From Phlegmacium glaucopus (Eukaryota > Basidiomycota > Agaricomycetes > Agaricales > Cortinariaceae): a stretch of DNA of 64,000 bases. Under the pieces are notes generated by a model, which was not told the origin of the DNA, searched no databases, and was given only the letters and a program-made list of their open reading frames with translations. The stretch lies in NCBI GenBank assembly GCA_015039465.1, contig MU130178.1:62001-126000 (forward strand), in the 5' to 3' direction. The translations under genes and the position numbers were made by a program. The stretch's first letter is position 1. Every line of letters starts with the position of its first letter. Positions 1 through 9,957 of this stretch are shown here, one piece after another.

Positions 1-2519
1 TCGACCGAGGTTCATGATACTGGCTGGTGTGACGGGTACCAGAGGAGTTTGTTGATGTGATGTCTGATGATGTGTACTTTCAGTTGTACTCTCCTCTCCA
101 TCTCCATCTCCATCTCCATCTCCTTCGTTACCAGCACCAAAATCCATTCCATCCATTATCCCTTCAAATCCACCACCACCACCGCCACCGCCACCACCAA
201 ATCCACCAAATCCACCCATACCCATATTCATATTCATCAAATCCATCCCCATCCCCATACTCATATCCATCCCATTCATTGACATATTGTTCATTCCCAT
301 ATTCATTCCCATGCCATTCATCGACATATTTCCCATTCCCATATGACTCATACCCATTCCGCTCATATCCATTCCCAACCCACTCATATCCATATCCATA
401 CCCATACCCATCCCGCTCATAGTCCCGAATCCCATATCGACGTCCATGTTCATACTAGAAATCGTCGGGGTAGAGGCAGACGTTGAACTGGATGCGGAAG
501 CGGAAGCGGAATTGGAATTGGAGTTAGGAACGGGAACGGGTGGTGGTGGCATGGATATATCAATAGGTGATGGACTGTCCTCTCCTAATCCCGTTCCTGC
601 ACCGCCAACAGCTCGAGGCGTCGACACCCCCGTCGAAGTACGACTTCGAGTTTTGGTAGGGCCCATGCTGGTATTGGAAGTGGAACCGGAATTGGGAGTG
701 GGAGTGTTGGAACTAAAATTGGAATTAGGACCAGAAAAAGAGATAAACCCTCCTGCAGTCGTCGTCGTAGACCTTAATAAAGGAGTTGAACTTGTTGATT
801 TTGATCCTCTGTATGGCAGACGACGAGTAGATGTTACGGGTGCTGTTGCAGTGATTGTAGTCGATGTAGAAGCAGAAGGAGTTGTGTCTTTTCCTCCGAC
901 GAGAGTTTCTTCCTCTCCGTCCCTCCTACCTTCCCAATCCCGATCACCGGCTTGTGTGGACGGTAGCCCATCACTACCACCAGCACCGCCACTCCCTAAA
1001 TCATTACTAGAAGCAGATGGTGATGGTACATCCGTTTTTTCTCCCTTTTTCTCTCTTCCGCGTTCCCTTGCATCCCCTCCACGCCCATTACTGAGCCCAG
1101 TCATCCTCAAAGTAGGTCTAATCGCTGGACTTTGTTTTTTACGTGGACTTGGGCCTTCATCGTCATCGCTTGTACTTGCTGATCTTTTGTTGTTGGTTGT
1201 AGAAGAAGGGGCAGTTGAGGTGGTAGCGGATGAAGATGTGCTCGTTGACATAGGACTACGGGTACTCGCACTAACAATCGCACTCCCACCCACACTGGGA
1301 CCGCCACTGCCAATCTCAGAAGTAGGTCTGGCACCTAACCAAGGACTAGTCAAAGGACTTATGTCTTGATCTAAAATTGGTAACGGCGGAGATGATGAAG
1401 ATGTTGAATCAGAAGAAGAAGAAGCGGATATAGATGTGTTGTACGGTTTCCATGAGTTGGTAGTATTTGTTTGGGTATTGTTACCGTCCGCACTGGATGT
1501 AGATGTGGATTGAGACAAAGGATGGACATTGCTGCTACTGTGAAAAGGACCAGTGTAGATATTAAACGCGATCCTTTCAGGTGCTGAATGAGGGCCAGGG
1601 GAAAGGGTGGAAGAAACAGCAGCGGGAACCGGTGTATGTGAAAGCTGTCTGAGGGTGTGAGGTTTATGTTGTTGGTATTGGGTGGGATTAAAATTGCCGT
1701 TGTTATTATTATACAGCGGCTGGCCCTGGGATTGCATTGTATCTCGATGCTGATGAGAGGAACGGCTGCCAAAGGTATTAGGCGAGTTAGCAGCTGCGGA
1801 ATAATGTGTAGTAGAAGTTGGAGAAGGGGATTGGACGTGATCCTGCGAATTTTGATATATGACAGGGGAAGATGGGTGTGTGTATCGACCTTGTTGATGC
1901 TGCTGATGATGATGGAACGGGGATTGAATTGTTGGTGTTCCAGGATGACCTTGTCCCTGTTGGTGAGAGACCAAGGAACTATGTCTTGAATGAGATCTCT
2001 GGGATTGATTAGGGGACGTCGGGGACGAAGCAGCAGGAGATGGTATCAAGGCATGAGGCAGTGGTTCCATGTAATTCGCGAGAGACATGGGAGACATATA
2101 ATCCATAGAAGGTTGTTGAGGGCGTATTTCTGCAGAGGGACCTGTGTAGGTAGGGGATTAGAAGGATACTGATGGAAGAAAGGCTGGACATGCCAGGAGT
2201 AGGTAAACCAGCGAAGATATGTTGATCTCCAGACTGATTCTGAGTTCTGGTAGAGTCGACCATAGAAGCCAGTGGTGATTGACCACTGATAAGTGCGATC
2301 TAAACCAGAGATGAGTATACAAGTCAAAAAAAGTCATTATAAAATGACCTGTTGTTGAAATATTTGATTTTGAAGATGTTGAAGCTGTTGAAGTTGGGTG
2401 AGTTTTATCTGTTGTTCGAGTAAACTGTAGGGAGCGGAGCCAGTAGGTGAAGATGGTGAACTCGATTGTTGTTGGTTGTTCAACAGGTTGTTGAGCAAAC
2501 TCATCGTCTGATTTGACAT
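1..2519 (-). CDS. Gln/Ser/Met-rich transcription regulator, N-terminal part (bHLH-type suspected)
   Basis: The gene reads leftward and leaves the window at base 1 with the frame open, so the C-terminal part is missing. Exons: 2349-2519, 2194-2299, 1-2141. It starts with an Asn/Gln-rich segment (QLQQLQHLQNQIFQQQ), then a GLPTPG/PSAEIRPQ stretch, long Ser/Thr/Pro-rich segments with a possible basic nuclear signal (SPRKKQSPAIR), an SPLTSPWLGA motif, and a low-complexity Met-Gly-Asn region followed by poly-Gly. The last visible residues are VTPASIMNLGR. I remember this layout from basidiomycete bHLH regulators, where a PVTPASLMNLG-like segment precedes the DNA-binding domain. That domain would lie outside the window, so the family is inference. 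Intron 2142-2193 is GC-AG; intron 2300-2348 is GT-AG. Low-complexity open frames on the other strand are shadows. Confidence 0.62.
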
Positions 2520-3289
2520 TGGAGTCGTCGACCAGGATAAAAGAGTAGTCTATTAGGTAAGCTCTTCGGTCCGATCCTATAGTCAAGCGACCTTCAATTT
2601 TTTGGAACTCCGGTCTCTTCAGACTCCGTCCAACCCCTTTTAACACTCTGAAGCACTCCTCCTTCTTCAACGACTCGGAATCCCGTTCCTTCATAATCGG
2701 TCTGTTAATGAGGACCCATGGGTCCATTTAAACCAGGATCGCACGGCGATAACAAAAATAAATAAAATATCAGGAACATCAGGGTTGGGTTCTTGATTAT
2801 CTAGATAATTGATGACCAGGTGACGATGACCCATTGAAATGGTTCCTTTCTTATTGCCCGGATAGATACGGTTTACTAACTAGAAAATATAAGATATAAT
2901 TTTTAGCGGTCTCCGATTGTGTAGGCGACGGCTAGGTTGAGAGTCGAGACTGCTAGCATCATCACAGACTTTTTTTTTTTGGATCTTGACTTAAAGCTTC
3001 ATTAAACATTCATTCAAACCATCAACGTTTCAACTTTAAACAGTGTCATGTTGTTAGAGATCTAAATCTCCGCTATTTCGGAAGGGATAGGTAACCTAGT
3101 GAATGAATCGAGTGGAGCATTCAACCCCATGAAACGCGATGAAAGGAGCTACATATATCCTGAGCTGATTTAGTAGCATCAGCTTATTTAGTAGCATCAG
3201 CTTATTTGATAGACAACGGCGAGCAACGACGTCGAGATATACAAACAGCATCAACGAAAGAAGATAATATGTAGACTGCGCACGTTCAA
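2520..3289. other. Gap: probable promoter/5' region of the regulator gene, no gene seen
   Basis: No exon-like coding sequence on either strand. AT-rich stretches and a poly-T run (about 2970-2980) lie upstream of the regulator gene. A short tandem repeat of about 19 bases around AGCATCAGCTTATTTAGT sits at 3172-3212. Confidence 0.5.
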
Positions 3290-3762
3290 CAAGCTTGCAT
3301 CACCGGTACTCAATGTGATCGTTTCAGGAAAGGTTTCCCAGTCGAGAATTGTGAGGTGAATCTTGGATACTGTTCTTATCGACAAACATGGAAGAGTTTC
3401 CGGATCGGGTTGCGTGAATGTCTGATGATGTGTGTACGGAACACCTTGCCGAATGAAATGACGACGAGAGGATCAATATCATAACCTGTTCGATTCAAAG
3501 GGGGTTGCTTACGGTGTCAGATGGGCCGGAGTGCCCTTGGCATTCTCGACTGCGTCCTGCGCAATGCGCTGGGCACCCGTTTTCATGCTGAGACGGTGGA
3601 GGTGAGACCTTAGCTCACGAACGCTCGTAAAACGAGGGTACTTACCTTTTTCGATTCATTAATAAAATATCTTGTCAGTAAATCAATGAAAGTGAAAAGA
3701 AGTTATTAAACGTACCTGTTCTTCAATCGCGGTAGGTCGTTAGCGCTCTGATTTCCAACCAT
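3290..3762 (-). pseudogene. Relic of a C2-domain gene (phosphatidylserine decarboxylase-like segment)
   Basis: Spliced fragments read ...DLPRLKN... (3716-3762), a 11-base piece (3577-3587) giving MKTG, and then YDIDPLVVISFGK and VFRTHIIRHSRNP from 3485 downward. These match a C2 calcium/lipid-binding core as found in the middle of fungal phosphatidylserine decarboxylases (established family knowledge, recalled not searched). After the RHSRNP segment the tryptophan-containing strand is partly deleted and a stop follows at 3376-3378. A further C2-like strand, KIHLTILDWETF, continues in another frame down to about 3290. The catalytic decarboxylase domain is absent. The frame break, deletion and isolation argue for a dead fragment rather than a working gene. 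Confidence 0.5.
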
Positions 3763-3786
3763 GACAATCCCTACAATATTCAAATT

Positions 3787-4337
3787 TCAAAGTCTGACTT
3801 GAGTTTCGTCGAAGTTGCATTCGAATGCTCGGTTCCACTGCCTATAGTCGAATGTAGAGGCTGAGGCTGATCCTGAACTCCAAATTTCTTCCTGATTGGT
3901 GTAGGGGATACCAAAGCTCCTTGGGCGTTGAGCAAGGGGAACCAAGAGCTGGAGTCCAGAGAATTTTTTTAACTTGGACATGAAGCGAGGTGTGGGCCAC
4001 AGAGAAGCCCGCAGAGGTGTGTAGGCGTTGGTAGAAGATCTCCTGGTGTAGGAGTTGCAGGTGATGAATTCGGGCTTGGTTGAATTACTAATTTACTGGC
4101 AGGAGAGCTAACCTTCTTGAGTATCGGTAAAACTCTGCTTTCGTCGTCTGAATTGCCGGAATCGGGGGGGGGGGGATAAACCGCCGTCGTCATCATAGGT
4201 ATGGTGGTGGAATCGAACGGTATCAACACCTCCCGCCTGACAAGGAACAACGTTTTTGGATATGAAAAAACGATGAAGATAGGAAAACCTACTGGAGCAG
4301 CGGAAACTAGAGAGCCGTGAGCGTTGAATAAGCTCAA
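3787..4337 (-). CDS. Hypothetical Ser/Pro-rich protein, possibly broken
   Basis: Two overlapping reading frames look like exons of one gene: a 5' frame ending at 3969 with Pro/Ser-rich sequence (AVYPPPPDSGNSDDESRVLP, LVIQPSPNSSPATPTPGD), and a 3' frame at 3787-3981 (KLKKFSGLQLLVPLAQRP ... FGIPYTNQEEIWSSG). A splice-like GTAGGT at about 4291 and a TTGTCAG near 4240 suggest an intron near the 5' end. I found no clean junction between the two main frames, so a frameshift is possible. No family is recognised. Codons for minus-strand exons further up (about 4390-4960) might belong to the same gene, but I could not join them. Confidence 0.25.
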
Positions 4338-4978
4338 TTAAATTCTGAATGTCGAAAGTGGGAACGAATCCTAACTTGATCTAGATGTTACCAGTTGAAG
4401 GAGTACTCGCTCTCGTGAATACGAGGTTGAGGGAGATGCAGAATTCGTACAGCAGGATCTTTGTGGGTTCCAAAACATCTGTCTCTGGGATTTGGATGAC
4501 TCGTGTTCGTGTCAATGACAAAGTATACTCAAATTGTCCGTGTCATCATAAAATTCATTGTCTGAGGTGCGTAGTTCTCCATTTCCGATGACGGTTGGGT
4601 ATGGAAGGAGGGGAATCCAACTGTAAATGAGAGACCCGACCATTGATTGTAGGCGGCAGCTTTAGATGATGGGATCTGGATAGGAGGAAGATTTTGTCTG
4701 GTGAGATATCGATATCCCCTAGAAGAGTGTCATGTAATGATAGATCTACAGAAAGATCAATACTCTTTGTGTGCAACTGATGTTTGAACGAATAACTTGC
4801 CTGATTCTGATTGCATTCGTAAAGGCAAGCATTCTTCAGGTAAATGGAATGGAAAGATAAGGTAACCGCGCATGGGAAATTTATTACATAGCAAGTTTCA
4901 CATGATTTGGGACCACGTACACTCAATTTAATTTTCACACTGTTTCCCTCGCGATAATCCCTTCTGCCAACCTGAACA

Positions 4979-5706
4979 ATGTCTGCTCGAAGTCCTTTGT
5001 ATGTACCCAACCTCTTCTCTTTCAGTTGTCTATTGAATGAGGATTATCTAACTTGAAGGTCTGCGATTTTTCTCATACATGTCGCACTTGAGATACCAGT
5101 CGCTATTCAAGGAATTTGGACGCCTTCCAACTTGCCATTTCTACAATTGAATAACACAGCTGTGGTCATTCTCAAGGTGAGCTGCGATCTAAGTATCCGC
5201 CAGACAGACAAGATGATCTTTCTTATCTTACGTAGCTCTATGCTTCACTCGTTCTCGCTTCTTGTATCACCGCATTGCTATGCTACAGACTTCCTGGTAC
5301 GTTTCCATTTCCCTGTTGATCGTTAAAATGTTTTCATATTTATTCGGCGCCCTGCATGTTTCACCCCCACCCTGGTCATTTATCCCATTTTGTAACCCTT
5401 CAGAATTTCTTCCTGGAAAACGCGCTTTCGCTATAGGTCTATGTGTATACCACACCGTCTGCTCAACAATCCTCTACCAAGCCCCACGTTTTATCCCACA
5501 GTCATTTGGACCTCTCTGCGAGCAGTAAGTCTGTCTTCTCAACCCTCCCAGACATCTCGTTCTGAAATCACTCCTGCCAAAAAAGATTCGGAATCACACC
5601 GGAAACCGTATGGGGAACTGCACATGGAATTGTTGGCTTCGGCGTGGTTATCTGGTGGCAAGGGACAGTTCATCTGGCTCAAATGGCGAGAGTGGCTCAG
5701 CAATAG
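4979..5706 (+). CDS. Small four-helix integral membrane protein
   Basis: Five short exons fit in phase: 4979-4998, 5059-5176, 5236-5296, 5404-5524, 5586-5706. They give 146 residues. The first intron (4999-5058) has a GTATGT donor and a CTAAC branch point. The protein carries four hydrophobic segments: LSAIFLIHVALEI; AVVILKLYASLVLASCITALL; RAFAIGLCVYHTVCSTILY; and GIVGFGVVIWWQG near the end. The C-terminus is HLAQMARVAQQ. The pattern (short loops, no signal cleavage site, conserved APRFIP and TPE-VWGTAHG patches) looks like a conserved fungal tetraspan family, but I cannot name it. No single open frame covers it, so ORF-based annotation would miss it. A minus-strand open frame over 4555-5010 overlaps its first exon and is probably spurious there. 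Confidence 0.6.
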
Positions 5707-7083
5707 TACATGTTTTTTTCAAAGGGGGCTAGCCTAGGGATGTTTGATTGATCCCCGTCGATCTATTGAATATCTTATTACTAAATTCCATGATCCTTGA
5801 CTTACCGTGGATATTGTTGACAGAGACGCAAAGAAACCTGTACATTGTTTGTCCAACCCAAGGACACCTCAGTTAGTTTGACAGAGACGCCAAGACATCT
5901 GTACGTTTGTTGCAACCAAGTACTGTACAACTTCATGGCAATGACGCCAAGCAGCATGGACCCTCGATGGATTTCATAATTCCTCCAGTTTCGTATGATA
6001 TAGTGCATTAATGACCTGACATGTTTCAGTGACAATTAATCGGCTGACGACTTCTCACCTTGTAATGGATTGTTCCCTTTGTTCTCGGGAGAGGTTTTAA
6101 GTAAGAGAAAACATTGTGACCCCGGGCCCGCAAAACTGTTTAAAATACCCTGCTCTTACTCTTCAAATTCCCACCTCTATATTTAGTCTCGTCTTCTACA
6201 ATATTGATTCCTTGTACATATTTTCACGCTCAACGCTTTCAAAAAAATCAAAGAATATGGAGAAGGGAGTCACTCCGGACCTATCAGAAGAATTAAGTTA
6301 TGTATATTATATTATATAAACTAGATAAATGTACTAAGTAATGCTATGCGAATTAAATCTGCGTGACGTTAAAAAAAAAAAAGGGAAAAAAATGCTATGC
6401 GATATATGTCCGTAGGGCTCTCTAGAATAAAGATAAATAAAAATAGTGGCTAGACATCACGAGCGTTAGGTAGGTTCGGGGGGTGGGGGGGGTTGAAGTA
6501 GGTGAAAAATAAATACTAGAAGATAGCGTAAGGAGAGGACGAAATGAGAGAAATTGGGATAAAGAGCCAAAAACGATTAAGTAAAAAGGTCCCACCAGTC
6601 ACGGTGTATGTATGTACTATAATTAGTTGAAAACGAGGCGACAAGGATGGAATATGACTTGAAGGGTCGTTGTACGCTGAGACTCCGATAACCTGTTCAT
6701 GCTTTAAAGACGAGTACCACCTCCGACCTATGGCTATTGATCGTCGCGATGTAAATGACATAGCCGGGAGAATAAGCGGCGCGACAGAGGTGGAACATGA
6801 CTCGAAGGTTCGTTGTACGCTGAGACTCCGAAAACCTGTTCATGTTTTAAAGACGAGTACCACCTCCGACCTATGGTTATTGTCCGTCGCGACGTAAATG
6901 ACATCGCCAGGAGAATAATCCAGCCTCTGATCCACTGGATGGTACACGGGTGTTTTGCAGTTGGCGACACTCACACTAACCAAAATACCCATCTCCATTG
7001 ATATGGACAAAGCTCTCAAAATAATCTGAGGGTTTGACATGAGTGCCATGCCATGTGGTGTTTCCAAAACAATACGATCTACT
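5707..7083. other. Gap: repeat-bearing non-coding stretch
   Basis: No gene recognised. It contains two diverged copies of a roughly 60-base unit (about 5818-5925, each beginning near TGACAGAGACGC), poly-A/T and poly-G tracts (about 6370-6390 and 6478-6493), and the 143-base tandem duplication described separately. Confidence 0.5.
6635..6920. repeat. Tandem duplication, unit about 143 bases
   Basis: Two adjacent, strongly similar copies. The first runs from about 6635 and the second from about 6778. Both share GTTCGTTGTACGCTGAGACT-like, GACGAGTACCACCTCCGACC and CGCGAYGTAAATGACAT segments, with scattered substitutions. Open frames inside repeat the same translated words on both strands and are by-products of the duplication. 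Confidence 0.8.
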
Positions 7084-7557
7084 TCAACTTGAGCGAAGGA
7101 AATTCTCGCTGGATGGGAAGAGAATTAACTTTCGAAGCGTGGTCCATACTAACCGGAGCGACGTACATGGTAAATTTCCATTTAAGGATGACTCCCGCGA
7201 CGGAACACTGATCCGCCATGACAAATGCTGGGCATTAGAAGAAGGGGCGGTATAAGAAATGGTAGCGGTGTGTGTCCGTGACCGTTGGTCCGAGAAACAG
7301 AACCGTTCTTGAAATTCATAGGATTCGCGCGAGATACGGTACCGTCCATGTCCGTCGAAGACAGAGCGAAATGGGAAACCCATCGGCATGTTAGATAGCC
7401 GATTGTCCCTCAGCATACTCCGTAGCTGTACTTTAATGGCCAAAAGGTCTTCGTTGTATACCTTGTCGTAAAGTACAGTACCAACAGGGGGCCTTGATAC
7501 AGATGCGTATGGAGAACCGGAATATTGGGGGTTATATGTGAACGGTGTGGGAGGCAT
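7084..7557 (-). CDS. Hypothetical protein, uncertain
   Basis: An open frame of 157 codons starts at the ATG at 7557. It opens MPPTPFTYNPQYSGSPYASV and is rich in Ser, Pro, Tyr and Arg, with no recognisable domain, signal peptide or membrane segment. The frame stays open upstream to about 7749 without an ATG, and a GTATGG at about 7648 could be an intron donor, so a spliced 5' exon is possible. No family is recognised and the codon pattern is not decisive. Confidence 0.3.
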   Translation of the reverse strand: MPPTPFTYNPQYSGSPYASVSRPPVGTVLYDKVYNEDLLAIKVQLRSMLRDNRLSNMPMGFPFRSVFDGHGRYRISRESYEFQERFCFSDQRSRTHTATISYTAPSSNAQHLSWRISVPSRESSLNGNLPCTSLRLVWTTLRKLILFPSSENFLRSS

Positions 7558-7749
7558 GGTGCGAAACGGAATCGAAGAAACGAGGAATGGAGCTAAGGCA
7601 GGATTCAATTTAGTGAGCCGTATATGAAGAGAATGACATCCATACCTTCTGATGACGATGTTGAACGCCGTTAACAAACGCGACAGAAGGACGGGCGAGA
7701 AGAGACAAAGACTGTTGTACTTTTCAAAGAAAGTGGGTATGGAAAACAA

Positions 7750-9957
7750 CGACTGATGACTACCCCACGAAACAGAGTCCTATAAAACAAAAAAAAGGTG
7801 GAGCACAAGAACACAAGCCAGCCGAGTCGCCCTCCTGATGGGAAGTTGGGAGCATTGACAGAAAGATCAATCCTGTTGGTTTGTTTCGTTGTCGCTAGAG
7901 CTATTGTGTCAGGATGGCTGGTAGGAGTCCAAACATTTGTTCGGAGAAACGGATCAGTGACGCCCGGAGAAGTGGATGGCCTGGTGTTGACAGGGAAAGG
8001 CTATGGAACAAAGTGCCTCATAGGCAACAAATCTATCAAATTACTTACAAGCTCTTGGTTTATACTACCGCAGTTTTTATTTTGTGCGTTGGCCTTGGGT
8101 TGTCAGGAACGACTTTTCACCTGAGGTGGTGATGAGTCTTTGTTGACTTTTGTAAGTCGATTGCCATCGAGATTCGGAGATTAACAATATGATTAAGAGA
8201 TCGTTCAACTTTGATGATGTGTATTGCGAAGATGCAGATGTAGCACATTTCAGGACATCTTAGAACAAGCAGTTAGCAGATCGTTCATGATCAGGGCTTG
8301 GCACAGGATATGGATCAACAAAGGTTGATCCATCGCGTGCAACTATCGGATCAATGAATCGGAGCCCGACTCAATTCGGACTCCAAGGTTTAACGCTCAA
8401 CAATAAGGACATTCAAAGCTGCATCGCAGCACGCAGCCATCAGATTATATATCACACCGCTTATAACGCAGTAGGGCTCTTCGTCAATTTATAGAACAAA
8501 TAGTAACTACCCGTTGTAACTTTGCTGTTATAATTAAAGGTATGGTACTAACCTCAGTCTCGGAATAACAGACTGACTGAGGCGGTACTACTCTAAATAT
8601 ATCTAGAAAGTCTCTCCCTACTTCTTGGATGAAATCACAAAGTGATTGCGAAGTGGAATAGAATGGAAAAATAATGATAAGAAAATGACACATAAGTCAT
8701 GGCAACGTACGGTTTGTTAATTAAAACACAATTATATTCCACACAGAATGCCATAAAAACAACTGGGGAAAGACCTCATATATTCACTCCTACTATCAAT
8801 CGCAACTGGGGACTTATTTTTTTTGTCCCTGAAAACATTGAAGATTGTTCTTTAAACCTCCAAAAAGATCTCGGGATCATCAGTACACTTATGTTGAATA
8901 ACCGTCTAGGTTTCCTAGGGACGGGCAAGGGACGGGGGAGGATGATTGGGTTATGTTACTTATATAAGTTACGTATGATGCAAGTATGATGGATGGTACC
9001 ATTGCTTTTCTCTATCGAAAACCAGGAAAATACAGAGATGGATACTACACACGGAAGGCTAACTATGGTTTTAATGTTCAAGTACGAGTTCTGTAGGAGC
9101 GGCTTTAAAACGAGGGAAAGTAGGCCAAGACGCTCTCATAAGAAATTATGTAAGTGATGGGAAAGTGGCAAAATAAATACTGGTGATTCCGGCGATCTCG
9201 CTTGCACCGCAAAGTGTGACATCTTATCTTTAATCATTTGATGTAATTAGCCATTTCTTTTTGTTAAATTATGTTCCTCGCATTCATGTTCTTGATTCAA
9301 AGCGTAGTAAGGCATTTTAATCAAATGATCGAGGATAAGACTTTGAAGATCGCCGGAATGCAATCTCCATCGCGACCCTGGTATTTATTTTGTCACTTTA
9401 TTGTTTTCTCATGAAGGTTATATAATCTGATGGCTACGAGACATTGACCAGCCGCCGGGATATCAAGGGGTGTGTCGGCATTTTCCGGAGCAGACAGCTT
9501 GAGAAGGGACCTGGATGTCCCTTATATGAGTCAGTGGAAAGAAATGTATGTAGGAGCACAATTGGAGCATTAATCACACAAACAGAACTGCATGTTACAT
9601 CATCAGAATTAGTCACAGGAGTCCCTTAGATGAATCAACAACTGTCGACCAAAAGATTTCCCCACTCAGTTCATCAAAAATGCAGCTGGGGGTTGGTTTT
9701 GTGATGATAATGTAAAAAGAAATGCATGTTTCATAGTAAGTAGGTGGTCGCAAGGAGATTAAGAGACTGTCAGGCGGCCCATCTTTACAATTATGTAATT
9801 ATTTCCTTATTTGGAAATTGTGGACCCTTAGACGAATAAACTAAGGTCATACCCTTTGAGGCCTTGAGGGGGTATATACTATTGAAGCGATTACATAGCC
9901 TCGAACGAGATGTACAATTACAGGAGTTTATTGTTATCATCAGACGATGCAGGACGT
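7750..9957. other. Gap: no gene recognised; contains a foldback repeat
   Basis: Short frames on both strands lack family motifs and splice support. The only structure I can support is the imperfect inverted repeat at 9130-9425. Confidence 0.45.
9130..9425. repeat. Imperfect inverted repeat (foldback, about 300 bases)
   Basis: The left arm contains GGCAAAATAAATACTGG ... TTCCGGCGATCT ... TCTTTAATCATTTGAT. The right arm contains its reverse complement in the same order: ATCAAATGATCGAGGAT ... AGATCGCCGGAA ... CCTGGTATTTATTTTGTCAC. Arms are about 95-130 bases with indels, and the centre is AT-rich. It is compatible with a small foldback or MITE-like element; no target-site duplication was identified. 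Confidence 0.6.

Noticed and set aside
446..1369. 307-codon plus-strand frame rich in Val, Glu, Leu and Pro
   Set aside because: It is the antisense of the Ser/Pro/Gly-rich regulator exon; low complexity keeps several frames open.
2158..2727. 189-codon minus-strand frame across the regulator's first exons
   Set aside because: It runs through two introns and the 5' region in a frame different from the Gln-rich exons and has no motif.
4555..5010. 151-codon minus-strand frame
   Set aside because: It overlaps the first exon and promoter of the better supported membrane-protein gene; no family or clean splicing found. A minus-strand gene at 4390-4960 is not excluded.
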